Made by a program: the position numbers and the translations under genes. A stretch of DNA of 64,000 nt. Source: Serratia plymuthica NBRC 102599. GTDB lineage: Bacteria; Pseudomonadota; Gammaproteobacteria; Enterobacterales; Enterobacteriaceae. The stretch covers positions 124,001 to 188,000 of the forward strand of contig NZ_BCTU01000001.1 of the NCBI RefSeq assembly GCF_001590925.1, in the 5' to 3' direction. Below, piece by piece: positions 45,702-54,648 of the stretch (within the stretch, counting starts at the first letter, position 1; each line of letters starts with the position of its first letter). A model generated the notes under the pieces. It was given only the letters and a program-made list of their open reading frames with translations. It was not told where the DNA came from and searched no databases.

Positions 45702-46967
45702 ATGAAATTGACTCAGCTCTCGGCGCAGGAACGGCATAACTTTATTTATTTTATGCTTTTCTTCTTTTTCTACTATTTCATCATGTCGGCGTATTTCCCT
45801 TTTTTCCCGATATGGCTTTCGGATGTCAATCACCTCACCAAAACTGAAACCGGGATGGTTTTTTCATTTATTGCCTTGTTTGCCATTATCTTCCAGGTGG
45901 CTTTCGGCTTAATTTCCGACAAGCTGGGCCTGCGCAAACATCTGCTTTGGGCGATTGTCATTCTTTTGATTTTATTCGCGCCGTTCTTTATTTACGTGCT
46001 TGCGCCTTTGCTGCAATACAATATTTATGCCGGCGCGCTGGCGGGGGGCCTTTACCTGGGGTTTGTGTTCTCCGGCGGCGCGGGGGCTGTGGAGGCCTAT
46101 ATTGAACGCGTCAGCCGCACCAACCGTTTTGAATACGGCAAGGTTCGGGTTTCCGGCTGCGTGGGCTGGGCCATTTGCGCGTCGATAACCGGGCTGCTGT
46201 TCAGCATTAACCCTAACATTACCTTCTGGATCGCCTCCGGGTTCGGGGTGGTGCTGGCCGTCTTGTTGATTGTATCCCGGCCGCAACCGAACCAGACGGC
46301 GCAGGTAATGGACAAGCTGGGGGCGAATCAGCGCGAGTTCTCGCTGGCCATGGCGCTGGAACTGTTAAAGATGCCGCGCTTCTGGGCCTTTCTGTTATAC
46401 GTGATTGGCGTCGCCAGTATTTACGACGTGTTCGACCAGCAATTCGCCAACTTTTTCAAAGGCTTCTTTTCATCGCCACAAAGGGGCACCGAGATCTTCG
46501 GTTTCGTCACCACCGGCGGGGAGTTATTGAATGCCTGCATCATGTTCTGCGCCCCGTTTATCATTAACCGCATCGGTGCCAAAAACGCGCTGCTGGTGGC
46601 CGGCGCCATCATGTCGGTGAGGATTATCGGCTCGTCCTTCGCCAGCAGCGGCATTGAAGTGATTTTACTGAAAACGCTGCACATGTTTGAGTTGCCTTTC
46701 CTGCTGGTGGGCACCTTTAAATACATCTCCTCGGTGTTTGATCCCCGGGTGTCGGCAACCTTGTTCCTGATCGGTTTTAATTTGTCCAAACAGCTTTCGG
46801 GCGTGGTGCTTTCCGCCTGGGTGGGAAGAATGTATGACTCGGTGGGGTTCCATCAGGCCTATCTGATCCTTGGTTTGATCACCACAACCTTTACCGTCAT
46901 TTCCTATTTCACGCTGACGGGGCGCGGCCTGCGTGCACCGGCGGAGGCTAACACCGCCACGCCGTAA
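45702..46967 (+). CDS. lacY: Lactose permease (LacY-type oligosaccharide:H+ symporter)
   Basis: The 421-residue inner-membrane protein follows LacY closely: FYYFIMSAYFPFFPIWL at the start, GLISDKLGLRKHLLW between helices 2 and 3, and the sugar-site stretch GGAGAVEAYIERVSR with Glu and Arg corresponding to E. coli Glu126 and Arg144 region. The start at 45702 follows CAGGTGACACT; the longer open frame upstream is not homologous. Fifty-three bases after lacZ, and ended by a strong terminator. Confidence 0.92.
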   Translation: MKLTQLSAQERHNFIYFMLFFFFYYFIMSAYFPFFPIWLSDVNHLTKTETGMVFSFIALFAIIFQVAFGLISDKLGLRKHLLWAIVILLILFAPFFIYVLAPLLQYNIYAGALAGGLYLGFVFSGGAGAVEAYIERVSRTNRFEYGKVRVSGCVGWAICASITGLLFSINPNITFWIASGFGVVLAVLLIVSRPQPNQTAQVMDKLGANQREFSLAMALELLKMPRFWAFLLYVIGVASIYDVFDQQFANFFKGFFSSPQRGTEIFGFVTTGGELLNACIMFCAPFIINRIGAKNALLVAGAIMSVRIIGSSFASSGIEVILLKTLHMFELPFLLVGTFKYISSVFDPRVSATLFLIGFNLSKQLSGVVLSAWVGRMYDSVGFHQAYLILGLITTTFTVISYFTLTGRGLRAPAEANTATP

Positions 46968-47009
46968 CGCATTGCCGCCAACATAGGGGAGCCAGGGAAC
47001 GACCCCGAC

Positions 47010-47050
47010 AAAAAGCCCGCTCAGGTTTGCCCCGAGCGGGCTTTTTCTTC
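47010..47050. terminator. Bidirectional terminator after lacY
   Basis: AAAAAGCCCGCTC (47010-47022) pairs perfectly with GAGCGGGCTTTTT (47034-47046). It serves lacY and the convergent receptor gene. Confidence 0.9.
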
Positions 47051-47076
47051 GGTCTGGCTAAAGGGGGCGGAACGGC

Positions 47077-49206
47077 TTAGAACTCCACGCTTGCCTGCAC
47101 CATCAGATTACGGGTTTCCCCTTCGCGCACGCGCAGATTGCCGCCGCTGGAGGTGTAATAGTGCTCATTAAACAGGTTGTTCAGATTCAGCTTCAACTGC
47201 GTTTTCTCGCCAAACAGGCGGTTGTTCCAGGCGATGAAACTGTCGGCCACCACATAATTCGGCAGGGTGAAACTGTTCTCCGGATCGCCCGCCCGCGTGC
47301 CGACGTAGCGTGCGCCACCACCGACGCGGAAGTCGCCCGGAATGCCGCTGATCACCAGATTATGGCTCAGGTAGAGCGCGCCTGAATGGCGTGGCGCATT
47401 CTGCAGACGGTTGCCGTTATTCGCGGCGTTCACGCCGTCGTCAATGATCTTGGCGTTGGTGTAGCTGTAATTGGCGCTCAGCTCCCAGTCCGGCAAGATC
47501 TCGCCATTCAGTTCGAATTCCGCACCGCGAGAACGCGCTTTATTGATAGCGCGCGTTGCGCCGTTGATGCTGAGCGACATGTCGCGCTCGTCAATATTGA
47601 ACAATGCCACGCTGGCGAACAGGCGCGGCGAAACCTGCCACTTGCTGCCCATCTCCCAGGTGGTGCCCTGTTCCGGCTTGCCGACGTCACCGTCGTCGTC
47701 GACGTTGGTGGACGGCGTAAAGGATTTGCTGACGCTGCCGTAAAGCGAGACATCCGGCGTCAGTTTATAAATCAGCCCAGCCTGCGGCAGGAACTTGTTG
47801 CCTTCGTCATCCAGCGTTTCCACCACCGGATTGAAGCCTTTGGAGGCGCGCTGCTCGTAATGCTGATAGCGCCCGCCCAACACGGCGATCCAGTCCGGCG
47901 TCAGCGAGATGCTGTCTTTGGCGTACACCGAACGGCTGTGAATGCGGTTCAGGTTATTGCTGTTGGCTACGTTTTCCGTGCTGCTGTCCGTCACGGGCGA
48001 CAGCATGTCGTATTGCGGATCGTTGAGGTTAAAGCTGTTGTTGGCCTTGCCCTGGTATTGATGCGCGCGATAGGTCTGGTTCATCTCATAATCGGTACCC
48101 AGAACGATATCGTGCGTCATGCCGAAGATGTTCTGCGAGCCGAGCAGGTCCCAGGAGACGTATTTGGTTTTATGGTTGTAACCGCGGTTGGCATCGGCGC
48201 GGCGCGTGACGGCGCCGGTGGTGGTGTTGACGCCGGTCACCCGGACTTCGTTGTTGTCGTAGCGGCGCTGGTTCCAGCCCAGCGTCAGGCGGGTGCTCCA
48301 GTCTTCGTTGAACTGCCAGCCATACTGGGCATTCAGCGTTTTGTTGTGGCCCCAGGCATGGTTAGCTTTGTCGTCCAGGCGGTTTTTATAGCCGATATCG
48401 ACCGGTTTGCCGTCAATAAAGGCGGTGCCGCGATCGTAAGGAATGTCGTAGCGATATTCGGAATAGCTGATCAGGAAGCTGGCTTTTTCGCCGAACCATT
48501 GCAGCGATGGGGCGATCAGCGTGTGTTCGTCACTGCCGAAATTGCGCCAGTAATCCTGATTTTGCTTCTCGGCAATCAGCCGGAAGGCAAAACCGTTGCC
48601 GAGCGGGCCGGTGACATCTACCGTGCCTGCACCGCCGCCTTCGCTGGCGTAGCGGCCGCTGACGCGGGTGTGCCAGTCGTATTGCGGTTTTTTGCTGACG
48701 ACGTTGATCACGCCGCCCGGATTTTGGATGCCGTACAGCAGCGAAGCCGAGCCTTTCAGCACTTCAACGCGCTCGGTGGTGGCATCGAAATTCAGCCCCT
48801 GGCTGCTACGCACGCCGTCGCGGTAAATGGAGCCGTCCGAGTTGGAACCAAAACCGCGGCGCACAAAGCCATCTTCGGTGCCTGCCAGCGTGTTGCCTTC
48901 GGTGACACCGCTGACAAAACGCATCGCATCGGCCAGGCTTTCGGCCTGATAATCTTCTAACTGTTGTTGGGTGACTACGCTGACGGACTGCGCTTCATTC
49001 AGCCTGGAGGTTGGCGTTTTGCCGGCAACGGAGCTGGTGCTGGCGCTGTAACCCTGTTCGTCTGCCGCTTGCCCGGTAACGGTGAGGGTATTGTCGTTCC
49101 ATGCCGCATAGCTGGCGCCTGAGGTGAAAAACGCGGCGCCATAGATTGCGGCAAGAATGGCCGGATGGCAGCTGCGTTTAAAATAAAACAATGTGTTGTT
49201 ATTCAT
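47077..49206 (-). CDS. TonB-dependent siderophore receptor (FhuA/FcuA-like)
   Basis: The 709-residue outer-membrane protein has a signal peptide ending ASYA (about 34 residues), a TonB-box-like NTLTVTG, a plug domain with SVSVVTQQQLEDYQAESL and RVEVLKGSASLLYGIQNPGGVINVVSKKP (in parts), and a barrel ending LMVQASVEF. The plug phrases are those of ferric hydroxamate-type receptors (TIGR01783 group), so ferrichrome-like or similar siderophores are likely ligands. A Fur box precedes it at 49311-49329. No transport genes are adjacent. Confidence 0.92.
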   Translation of the reverse strand: MNNNTLFYFKRSCHPAILAAIYGAAFFTSGASYAAWNDNTLTVTGQAADEQGYSASTSSVAGKTPTSRLNEAQSVSVVTQQQLEDYQAESLADAMRFVSGVTEGNTLAGTEDGFVRRGFGSNSDGSIYRDGVRSSQGLNFDATTERVEVLKGSASLLYGIQNPGGVINVVSKKPQYDWHTRVSGRYASEGGGAGTVDVTGPLGNGFAFRLIAEKQNQDYWRNFGSDEHTLIAPSLQWFGEKASFLISYSEYRYDIPYDRGTAFIDGKPVDIGYKNRLDDKANHAWGHNKTLNAQYGWQFNEDWSTRLTLGWNQRRYDNNEVRVTGVNTTTGAVTRRADANRGYNHKTKYVSWDLLGSQNIFGMTHDIVLGTDYEMNQTYRAHQYQGKANNSFNLNDPQYDMLSPVTDSSTENVANSNNLNRIHSRSVYAKDSISLTPDWIAVLGGRYQHYEQRASKGFNPVVETLDDEGNKFLPQAGLIYKLTPDVSLYGSVSKSFTPSTNVDDDGDVGKPEQGTTWEMGSKWQVSPRLFASVALFNIDERDMSLSINGATRAINKARSRGAEFELNGEILPDWELSANYSYTNAKIIDDGVNAANNGNRLQNAPRHSGALYLSHNLVISGIPGDFRVGGGARYVGTRAGDPENSFTLPNYVVADSFIAWNNRLFGEKTQLKLNLNNLFNEHYYTSSGGNLRVREGETRNLMVQASVEF

Positions 49207-49614
49207 CTAATTAAACCCGGTGTTAATGATGTTGTTATTTTCTTTTTGCCAATAAAAACCCGGCTGTTTTTAAGTGAAACCGCCAGGGTAAGGGAAGTCT
49301 TGATATCAATGTAATTGATAATCATTCAATCATAGGGCAATGTAGTAGTAAATATGAAAATTTAACCCACCACTACAGCGCTGCGTGAAAAAATGCCTCG
49401 TTTTATGTGGGTGATTGTTTTTGTATAATGCTATGTATTTAAAGTAATTTTGTTGAATTGTTGGTTGCGGATTGGCGACGGCTTTCCGTTGACTGGCCGA
49501 GATGGGACTATTTTCATAGCCTGACGGCTACTACATTTAGCGCGAACGAGGCGGCCTTTGCAGGATGGCCCCGGTCAATAAACCGATGAAAAACAAACGG
49601 ATTGAGCAAAGATT
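49207..49614. other. Divergent intergenic region, receptor and RpiR genes
   Basis: This 408-base AT-rich gap holds the Fur-like box at 49311-49329 for the receptor gene and a perfect -10 hexamer TATAAT at 49424-49429 facing the RpiR gene, with only a weak -35. No gene is seen. Confidence 0.5.
49311..49329. promoter_or_regulatory. Candidate Fur box of the TonB receptor gene
   Basis: GTAATTGATAATCATTCAA matches the 19-base Fur consensus at 13 positions, including the unbroken core TGATAATCATT, 105 bases upstream of the receptor start on the minus strand. Confidence 0.65.
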
Positions 49615-50502
49615 ATGGCGGGAAATGAAATAAAAAAACGTGTCGATGTTTTTGGCGAACGTTACCGCGCGCGTGCAGCGGCCCTTTCACCACGATTACA
49701 GGCGGTGGTGCGCTACATCCATGAGCATCGCGAGGCCGTAATGGAAGCGAGCGCCATGGAGATTGCCGCAGCGACAGGCACCTCGGATGCCACCGTAGTG
49801 CGGGCGGTGCAGGCATTAGGCTTTGCCGGCTTGCGCGACATGAAAAGCACGCTGGAAGCCTGGTTCGGCACCGCGGTCAACTCCGAAGAAAAGATGAACG
49901 CGACCGTGAGCGATCTGGCCTGCGACATCAATTCCGGCATCGATTTCGTGTTAGGGGGGCATAAGCGCGCCTGCGACGTGTTATCTGAACCGCACAACCG
50001 CCAGGCCATCTCGCAAGCGGTGAGCTTGCTGATAGAGGCACGCCAGGTGGCGCTATTCGGCATTAATGCCTCCGGGATTTTGGCCGACTACAGCGCCCGG
50101 CTGTTTAATCGCATCGGCATTCCTGCGGTATCGCTTAACCGCTCCGGTATTGCCCTCGCCGAACAGTTGATCACCCTCCAGCGCGGCGACGTGTTGATCA
50201 TGATGGCGCAGAAGTCGGCGCACAGGGAAGGGAGGACAACCCTTCGCGAAGCGAAGCGCCTCGGCATCCCGATTATTTTGCTGACCAACGCCAGCGACTC
50301 ATTTTTTGCCGGGGAAGCGCATGTCGTGATCAACGTTCCCCGCGGCGGCGAGAATGGCCGCTTACCGCTGCACGGCACCGTATTGGTGTGCCTGGAAATG
50401 CTGATTCTTTCCGTCGCATCGGCCACTTCGGCACGCACGATGAAAACCATGAAACGCATTCAGGATTTAAATCGCGGGCTTAAAGGGGCGGGGCGGAAGT
50501 AG
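49615..50502 (+). CDS. MurR/RpiR-family transcriptional regulator
   Basis: The 295-residue protein has an N-terminal HTH_6 domain (about residues 20-95: ASAMEIAAATGTSDATVVRAVQALGFAGL, in parts) and a SIS sugar-phosphate domain (about 130-260: VALFGINASGILADYSARLF, and LGIPIILLTNASDSFF). Such regulators sense phosphosugars. No sugar gene is adjacent, so its target is unknown. It is the last high-GC core gene before the AT-rich island. Confidence 0.87.
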   Translation: MAGNEIKKRVDVFGERYRARAAALSPRLQAVVRYIHEHREAVMEASAMEIAAATGTSDATVVRAVQALGFAGLRDMKSTLEAWFGTAVNSEEKMNATVSDLACDINSGIDFVLGGHKRACDVLSEPHNRQAISQAVSLLIEARQVALFGINASGILADYSARLFNRIGIPAVSLNRSGIALAEQLITLQRGDVLIMMAQKSAHREGRTTLREAKRLGIPIILLTNASDSFFAGEAHVVINVPRGGENGRLPLHGTVLVCLEMLILSVASATSARTMKTMKRIQDLNRGLKGAGRK

Positions 50503-50949
50503 GGGGCTTGGTGAGTTGGGGAAGCTTTGAAGTTAGTGGTAAAGGGGGAGGAGCGTCTGGTATTTGGGTGTGTAGCTTGTGATGGGGGTATGGCAGGTGT
50601 AGCTGAATTGATTTGTACTTAATCTGATGATTTTTTGTGTCCAATCAGGCCTGACAGTCATGTTAGTGCCAGAGGTGCTCTTTACTATAAGTAAATGCTC
50701 TTAGCTATTTAGTCATTTCAATGGAAGATACCTTATTGAAATAATAGGTAATATGAAAATGTTAACTGAGAGAAAGTTTAGCAACTCGAGTACTATCTGT
50801 ATAAGCTATGTTGAGGTCCAGTTCAAAAATTACAAAACAATTTGTTGAAATAGAGATGAATCAGCATTAGTTTATGCTACATGAATAAAAACCATGAAAA
50901 TTTATACTTGTGTATAACAGTTCAGTTAAATTGTATGTAGGAGTAAAAG
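50503..50949. other. Left border of the AT-rich island
   Basis: Composition changes sharply after the RpiR stop: a G-rich 100 bases, then AT-rich DNA with no open frame of note up to the gene at 50950. No tRNA, integrase or clear attachment repeat was seen here. Confidence 0.5.
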
Positions 50950-51522
50950 ATGATGATGGAAGTTCTTACTGCAATTCTCGTTATAATCACAGGCATTTAT
51001 GCATATTTAACATACAAAATGTCTAATATAAGTGAACGTTCAGTTCAAATGATGAAAGAACAAACGGAAGCGATGTCCCGTCCTTATTTGGTTATTCAAC
51101 CAGTGGTGAGGTCTCATACTTCATTTCTATATTTAAAAATCTATAACATTGGAAGAATACCAGCTTTAAACGTCAAGTTTGAATTGGATAAGGATTTTCA
51201 TCAGTTTGACGAACCAGATAGAAATTTAAAGGATATTAGTGTGTTTACATCAACTTTTGATAGCTTCGCTCCTAACCAAAGTTTACTCTTCGCCCTTGGC
51301 CAAGGGTGGCTTATTTTTGGTGAGTCAAAAAATTCATTGCCGCAGCAATTTGTAATAACTGCAACTTATAGCTATATGGATAAAAAAGTTATTGAAAAGA
51401 ATCATATAGACCTAAGGCCTTTCGAACAAAGTGAAAGTGAGAGAAACCCCATTGTAGAAGAGCTTGAAAAAATAAGAAAAGCGCAGGAGAAATTGGTAAG
51501 TAGTTCCAAATGGCCCAATTAA
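50950..51522 (+). CDS. Membrane-anchored protein of unknown function
   Basis: The 190-residue protein starts with one membrane helix (MEVLTAILVIITGIYAYLTY), then a short amphipathic coil (ERSVQMMKEQTEAM) and a beta-rich soluble domain with RPYLVIQP and LKIYNIGRIPALNVKF, ending in a charged helix. This layout is common in small proteins of accessory and defence loci; no enzymatic motif is visible. A good ribosome site (GGAG, 7 bases) precedes the ATG. Strongly AT-rich, unlike the core genes. It may work with the next two genes. Confidence 0.7.
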   Translation: MMMEVLTAILVIITGIYAYLTYKMSNISERSVQMMKEQTEAMSRPYLVIQPVVRSHTSFLYLKIYNIGRIPALNVKFELDKDFHQFDEPDRNLKDISVFTSTFDSFAPNQSLLFALGQGWLIFGESKNSLPQQFVITATYSYMDKKVIEKNHIDLRPFEQSESERNPIVEELEKIRKAQEKLVSSSKWPN

Positions 51523-51548
51523 TTAAAATGGTAATATAAGGGGTGTAT

Positions 51549-52133
51549 ATGGGTCTTCATGTGAATTCAATATCGGATTTTCCTCTTTCGGAAAAAAGAG
51601 ATTACTATCTTTAGATACTCGACTATTACAATTGGGATGAACCTATATCAAATACGTTAATGGCTAACCTTCCTAGAATTGAGTCATTTTGCGCAAAAAA
51701 TGATTCTGTAATGGTACGTGGACTACCTGATAGTCATTTTTATTCAGAAGTGCTTTCCTGGGTGAAAATAAATGGACAAGGGCTAAATACAATATTACCT
51801 GCATTGATGATAACGACGGTCCATCCGAAATATTTCATCGAAGCAAACAATTGCAAGGCAGAGTCTGAAATTATTGACTCTCTTATCTTTCTGAAGATAA
51901 GAGACATTTGCAAGCAGCCTTCAGATGTAATAGACCTAATAGAGAAAATATTTACTGATATTAGTGATAAGAAAGAAATTAAGAACTTCGTCATTACTAA
52001 AGAACTAAGGGCATCCGAGCATGGGGCATTGGTTGATGCTTTAATTCTTGAGCCAAACTTCGCAGGATTTGGAATAAATATTAAAAAGCTTGCGGCATGG
52101 GTAAAGTCACGCCGTAAAGCTTTAGGAAAATGA
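51549..52133 (+). pseudogene. Unknown gene interrupted by an in-frame amber codon
   Basis: An ATG at 51549 opens MGLHVNSISDFPLSEKRDYY, reaches Leu and then TAG at 51612-51614, and the same frame continues ILDYYNWDEPISNTLMANLP and on to 52133 without another stop. A full protein would have 194 residues; the ATG at 51660 could restart a 157-residue form. The C-terminal part is helical with a basic end (AWVKSRRKALGK). I do not recognise the family. One base change (TAG from TAT or CAG) could explain the break. Confidence 0.6.
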
Positions 52134-52259
52134 CACTTATGATGTTACTCGTTTGCTAATGTCGATGTTATTATTCCATGCGTAAAAGTTAAGGTGAAAT
52201 AAAAAATATCCGAATTCCTGGTGTTTGGGATTTTTATTTAATTATTAAACGGATTACAG

Positions 52260-53216
52260 ATGAGCACACACTATCGACTTATACCTCCATTCTTATATGT
52301 AGCGGAAGAGCAGGACTTCTCTAAGGCATGGGAGCTATTTTGCTGCAAGCTATTGAACTTGAGTAACAAGACGACGGAAATTTATGTCAGAAACCCACCT
52401 GAGCAAGGTGTAGATATTTACGACCCTTCTAAGAAGATTGCCTATCAATGTAAAAGCATCGAATCTGGAAAATCAGGTGATTTTAATGTGACCCATGTAG
52501 TGAAATCCATAGAAGCAGCTAAACTCATTCAAGCTGAACTCAAGTGGGAAAGATACGTCTTGTGTGTGAATGTGGCTATAAGTGGCATTGCCGAAGCTAC
52601 GCTAAAGAAAGCGCTACCTGATATAGAAATTTTTCCAAATTCACACTGGGTTGGACTTTGCGAAAAAAATCCAGTGGAGGTAGAACGTAACTTTAGACGA
52701 CTGATCGAAGTTCCACGCGCAAGAGTTCTTGATGCAATACATAATCGTTTTCTCGACCACTATTCTGAACAACTGAAACAGAATATTGAGGACTCATCAT
52801 TCGACGTCTTCCTTTATTCGAATAGACACGACACTGCTTATCGTGTCCCAGTATCGGACAATTTCAGTTGTCAGGATCTTCTGGGTATTTTTCGAGAGTT
52901 TTTTAAACTTCCTGAGTCAACCATAATTTCTACAGAAGGGATTTATGTTTCTCTTTCACATTCAGTGGTCTTCAACGGTAAAAAAATATCACGCCTCACT
53001 AGTTTGAAGAATGCAGGAATTTCTCACGGAAGTGTAATTACGTATTGGACGACAATCCTTTGGAAGGATGCAGATACACAGTTCAAAGGTGACGTAATAA
53101 ATATGATGACATCTCATATACCTAATATTACGCTTAGCCAAAGGCGGAAGCGAGCCATTGCAGTGTTCTCGGAGGACTTGAGGCAATGTTTTCACTCCTT
53201 TGATAATACTCTCTAA
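52260..53216 (+). CDS. Mrr-type nuclease fused to a ubiquitin-like domain
   Basis: The 318-residue protein has an N-terminal PD-(D/E)xK-like core (about residues 15-130): Glu25 in helix 1, GVDIYDP with Asp52, then AYQCK with Gln63 and Lys65, the form seen in Mrr-cat restriction enzymes. Residues about 180-266 look like a beta-grasp ubiquitin-like fold: FDVFLYS, YRVPVSDNFSCQDLLGIFRE, and SVVFNGKKISRLTSLKNAGI followed by SHGSVITYW, which parallels ubiquitin's IFAGKQLEDGRTLSDYNI...STLHLV. It has no signal peptide or membrane segment. A basic/helical tail of 50 residues ends it. It lies with two unknown AT-rich genes and is likely a defence effector. Confidence 0.65.
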   Translation: MSTHYRLIPPFLYVAEEQDFSKAWELFCCKLLNLSNKTTEIYVRNPPEQGVDIYDPSKKIAYQCKSIESGKSGDFNVTHVVKSIEAAKLIQAELKWERYVLCVNVAISGIAEATLKKALPDIEIFPNSHWVGLCEKNPVEVERNFRRLIEVPRARVLDAIHNRFLDHYSEQLKQNIEDSSFDVFLYSNRHDTAYRVPVSDNFSCQDLLGIFREFFKLPESTIISTEGIYVSLSHSVVFNGKKISRLTSLKNAGISHGSVITYWTTILWKDADTQFKGDVINMMTSHIPNITLSQRRKRAIAVFSEDLRQCFHSFDNTL

Positions 53217-53262
53217 AGCGCGAATGTATAACAAACGTGTCAATGGGGACTGGTTTCTGAGC

Positions 53263-53345
53263 CTGTCCATAATTCTGTGTAACTGGCAGCCTATTAAAGG
53301 TGATCGTTTAGACGGTCACCGAACTCGATAATAAAGCGACTAATG
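53263..53345. mobile_element. Possible insertion-sequence end fragment
   Basis: GAGCCTGTCCATAATTCTGT and the bases following it look like an IS end of the IS256 kind, joined to the IS3 remnant near 53345. Only this short stretch is present, with no transposase frame. The identification is from memory of the sequence and is weak. Confidence 0.3.
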
Positions 53346-53641
53346 GCCAACCGCCAGCTCACGCTTTATCGCTGGTTTTAAAGCTTTTTTCGATGACATC
53401 TTTCAGTGCCCGGCATTCAAGACTGAGATCGGCAAACATTTGTTGAGACGGAGGTTTCGTCCTCAAGGTCTTTCATCTTTTTGATATCAGAGGCTTCCAT
53501 CCCGCCGTACTTTGCTTTCCAGTTGTAGTAAGAGGCCTCATAAATACCCGCTTCGCGGCAGACATCCTTGACGGTGCGTCCGGCTTCGACGGGCTTCAGA
53601 ACGGCGATGATCTGGTGTTCGGTAAATCGGGCTTTACGCAT
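53345..53641 (-). pseudogene. IS3-family OrfA transposase remnant
   Basis: The minus strand reads MRKARFTEHQIIAVLKPVEA, then GRTVKDVCREAGI, SYYNWKAKYGGMEASDIKKM and KDLEDE, the HTH_Tnp_1 protein of IS3 elements. After DLEDE a small deletion shifts the frame; further down MFADLSLECRALKDVIEK is readable in another frame, ending KRELA. Nothing of OrfB remains. It marks past insertion in the island. Confidence 0.8.
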
Positions 53642-53952
53642 AGCGATCTCCTCAGGGAACATAATCAGTATGTCGGAAGATCTCTAAAAGTGAATGGTTC
53701 GTTTTGCAGGGATGCTTACAAATTGAACTCTGAGCTTGTCAGGGGGGCTTTAGCGGCCCTGTGCCAGCAGTGGACTTTTACGTGACTGCTTTAGTCATAA
53801 TATTATTTATTTTTTTGTTAAATTTCAAATTGATGTGATTTTTCTTGCTGTGAATTTTCTGCGACTTCAAGAAACTGAGCTGGCTAATTGATAAACAATT
53901 AAAAAGCGGTTAATTTCAGGAAACATAAAATTACAAAAGGAAGGATTACGAC

Positions 53953-54648
53953 ATGGCTAGATGTACGGCACCAAGACAAGGCCACCGCACCGCAAGCGGC
54001 GCAGCGGCCTGCCCCGCATGTAGTAGTCGCTATAGCGGCTATCGCTCAAACTTATATTCACCCTCTTCCTACTCATCTCCAGGGAACGGCGGGGGCAGCC
54101 GTAGCAGTAGTGGAGGATCAGGAAGCAGCTCAAAACCGCGCTGGTCGAGTGTAGGTTCGTCCGTGTCATACACATTAGCCCAAGTGCAGTCACTCACACC
54201 AATCCGACAAACTGTTGAGGTACGAGCAGCGGAGCAACCTGATCTTCGTGACGTCTTCCTGTGTCACGCATGGGATGATCGGCAGGGGGTAGCCAAAGAG
54301 CTACACGATTTACTCGTGGCGGCTGGTGTCAAAGTCTGGTTCAGCGAGAAGGACCTCGGCCTTGGCGTTCCTATGATGCGCGCCATCGATAAGGGCTTGG
54401 CAAATTCACGAATCGGGCTTGTGCTAGTTACACCTGCGCTGCTGAACCGGTTACCCAAAGAGGGCGTTGCTGACAAAGAGCTTTCTGCACTCCTGGCAGG
54501 TAACCAGCTCGTTCCAATCGTGCATAACACATCGTATGAAGCTCTTCGTAATGTAAGTCCCTTACTTGCTTCACGAAGTGGTTTGGACACTGGGGAAGAT
54601 TCAATGACAGTTGTAGCGACGAAAATCGCCGAACTGGTCACCCTTTAG
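53953..54648 (+). CDS. TIR-domain protein with cysteine-rich N-terminus
   Basis: Residues 1-25 carry a possible zinc site Cys4, His11, Cys20-x2-Cys23 (CTAPRQGHRTASGAAACPAC). A Ser/Gly-rich linker follows (about 33-75). Residues 99-231 are a TIR domain: DVFLCHAWDDRQ, GVKVWFSEKDLGLGVPMM, IGLVLVTPALL and LVPIVHNTS. Glu132 in WFSEKDL is placed like the catalytic Glu of NAD-cleaving TIRs such as SARM1. It may destroy NAD or make a cyclic ADP-ribose signal on infection. RBS GGAAGG precedes the start. Its GC is higher than that of the genes to the left. Confidence 0.8.
   Translation: MARCTAPRQGHRTASGAAACPACSSRYSGYRSNLYSPSSYSSPGNGGGSRSSSGGSGSSSKPRWSSVGSSVSYTLAQVQSLTPIRQTVEVRAAEQPDLRDVFLCHAWDDRQGVAKELHDLLVAAGVKVWFSEKDLGLGVPMMRAIDKGLANSRIGLVLVTPALLNRLPKEGVADKELSALLAGNQLVPIVHNTSYEALRNVSPLLASRSGLDTGEDSMTVVATKIAELVTL

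Noticed and set aside
47386-48960. 524-codon plus-strand open frame
   Set aside because: Antisense of the TonB receptor gene; translation has no family features.
50503-50949. Search for tRNA, integrase or attachment repeats at the island edge
   Set aside because: None recognisable; the island boundary rests on base composition only.
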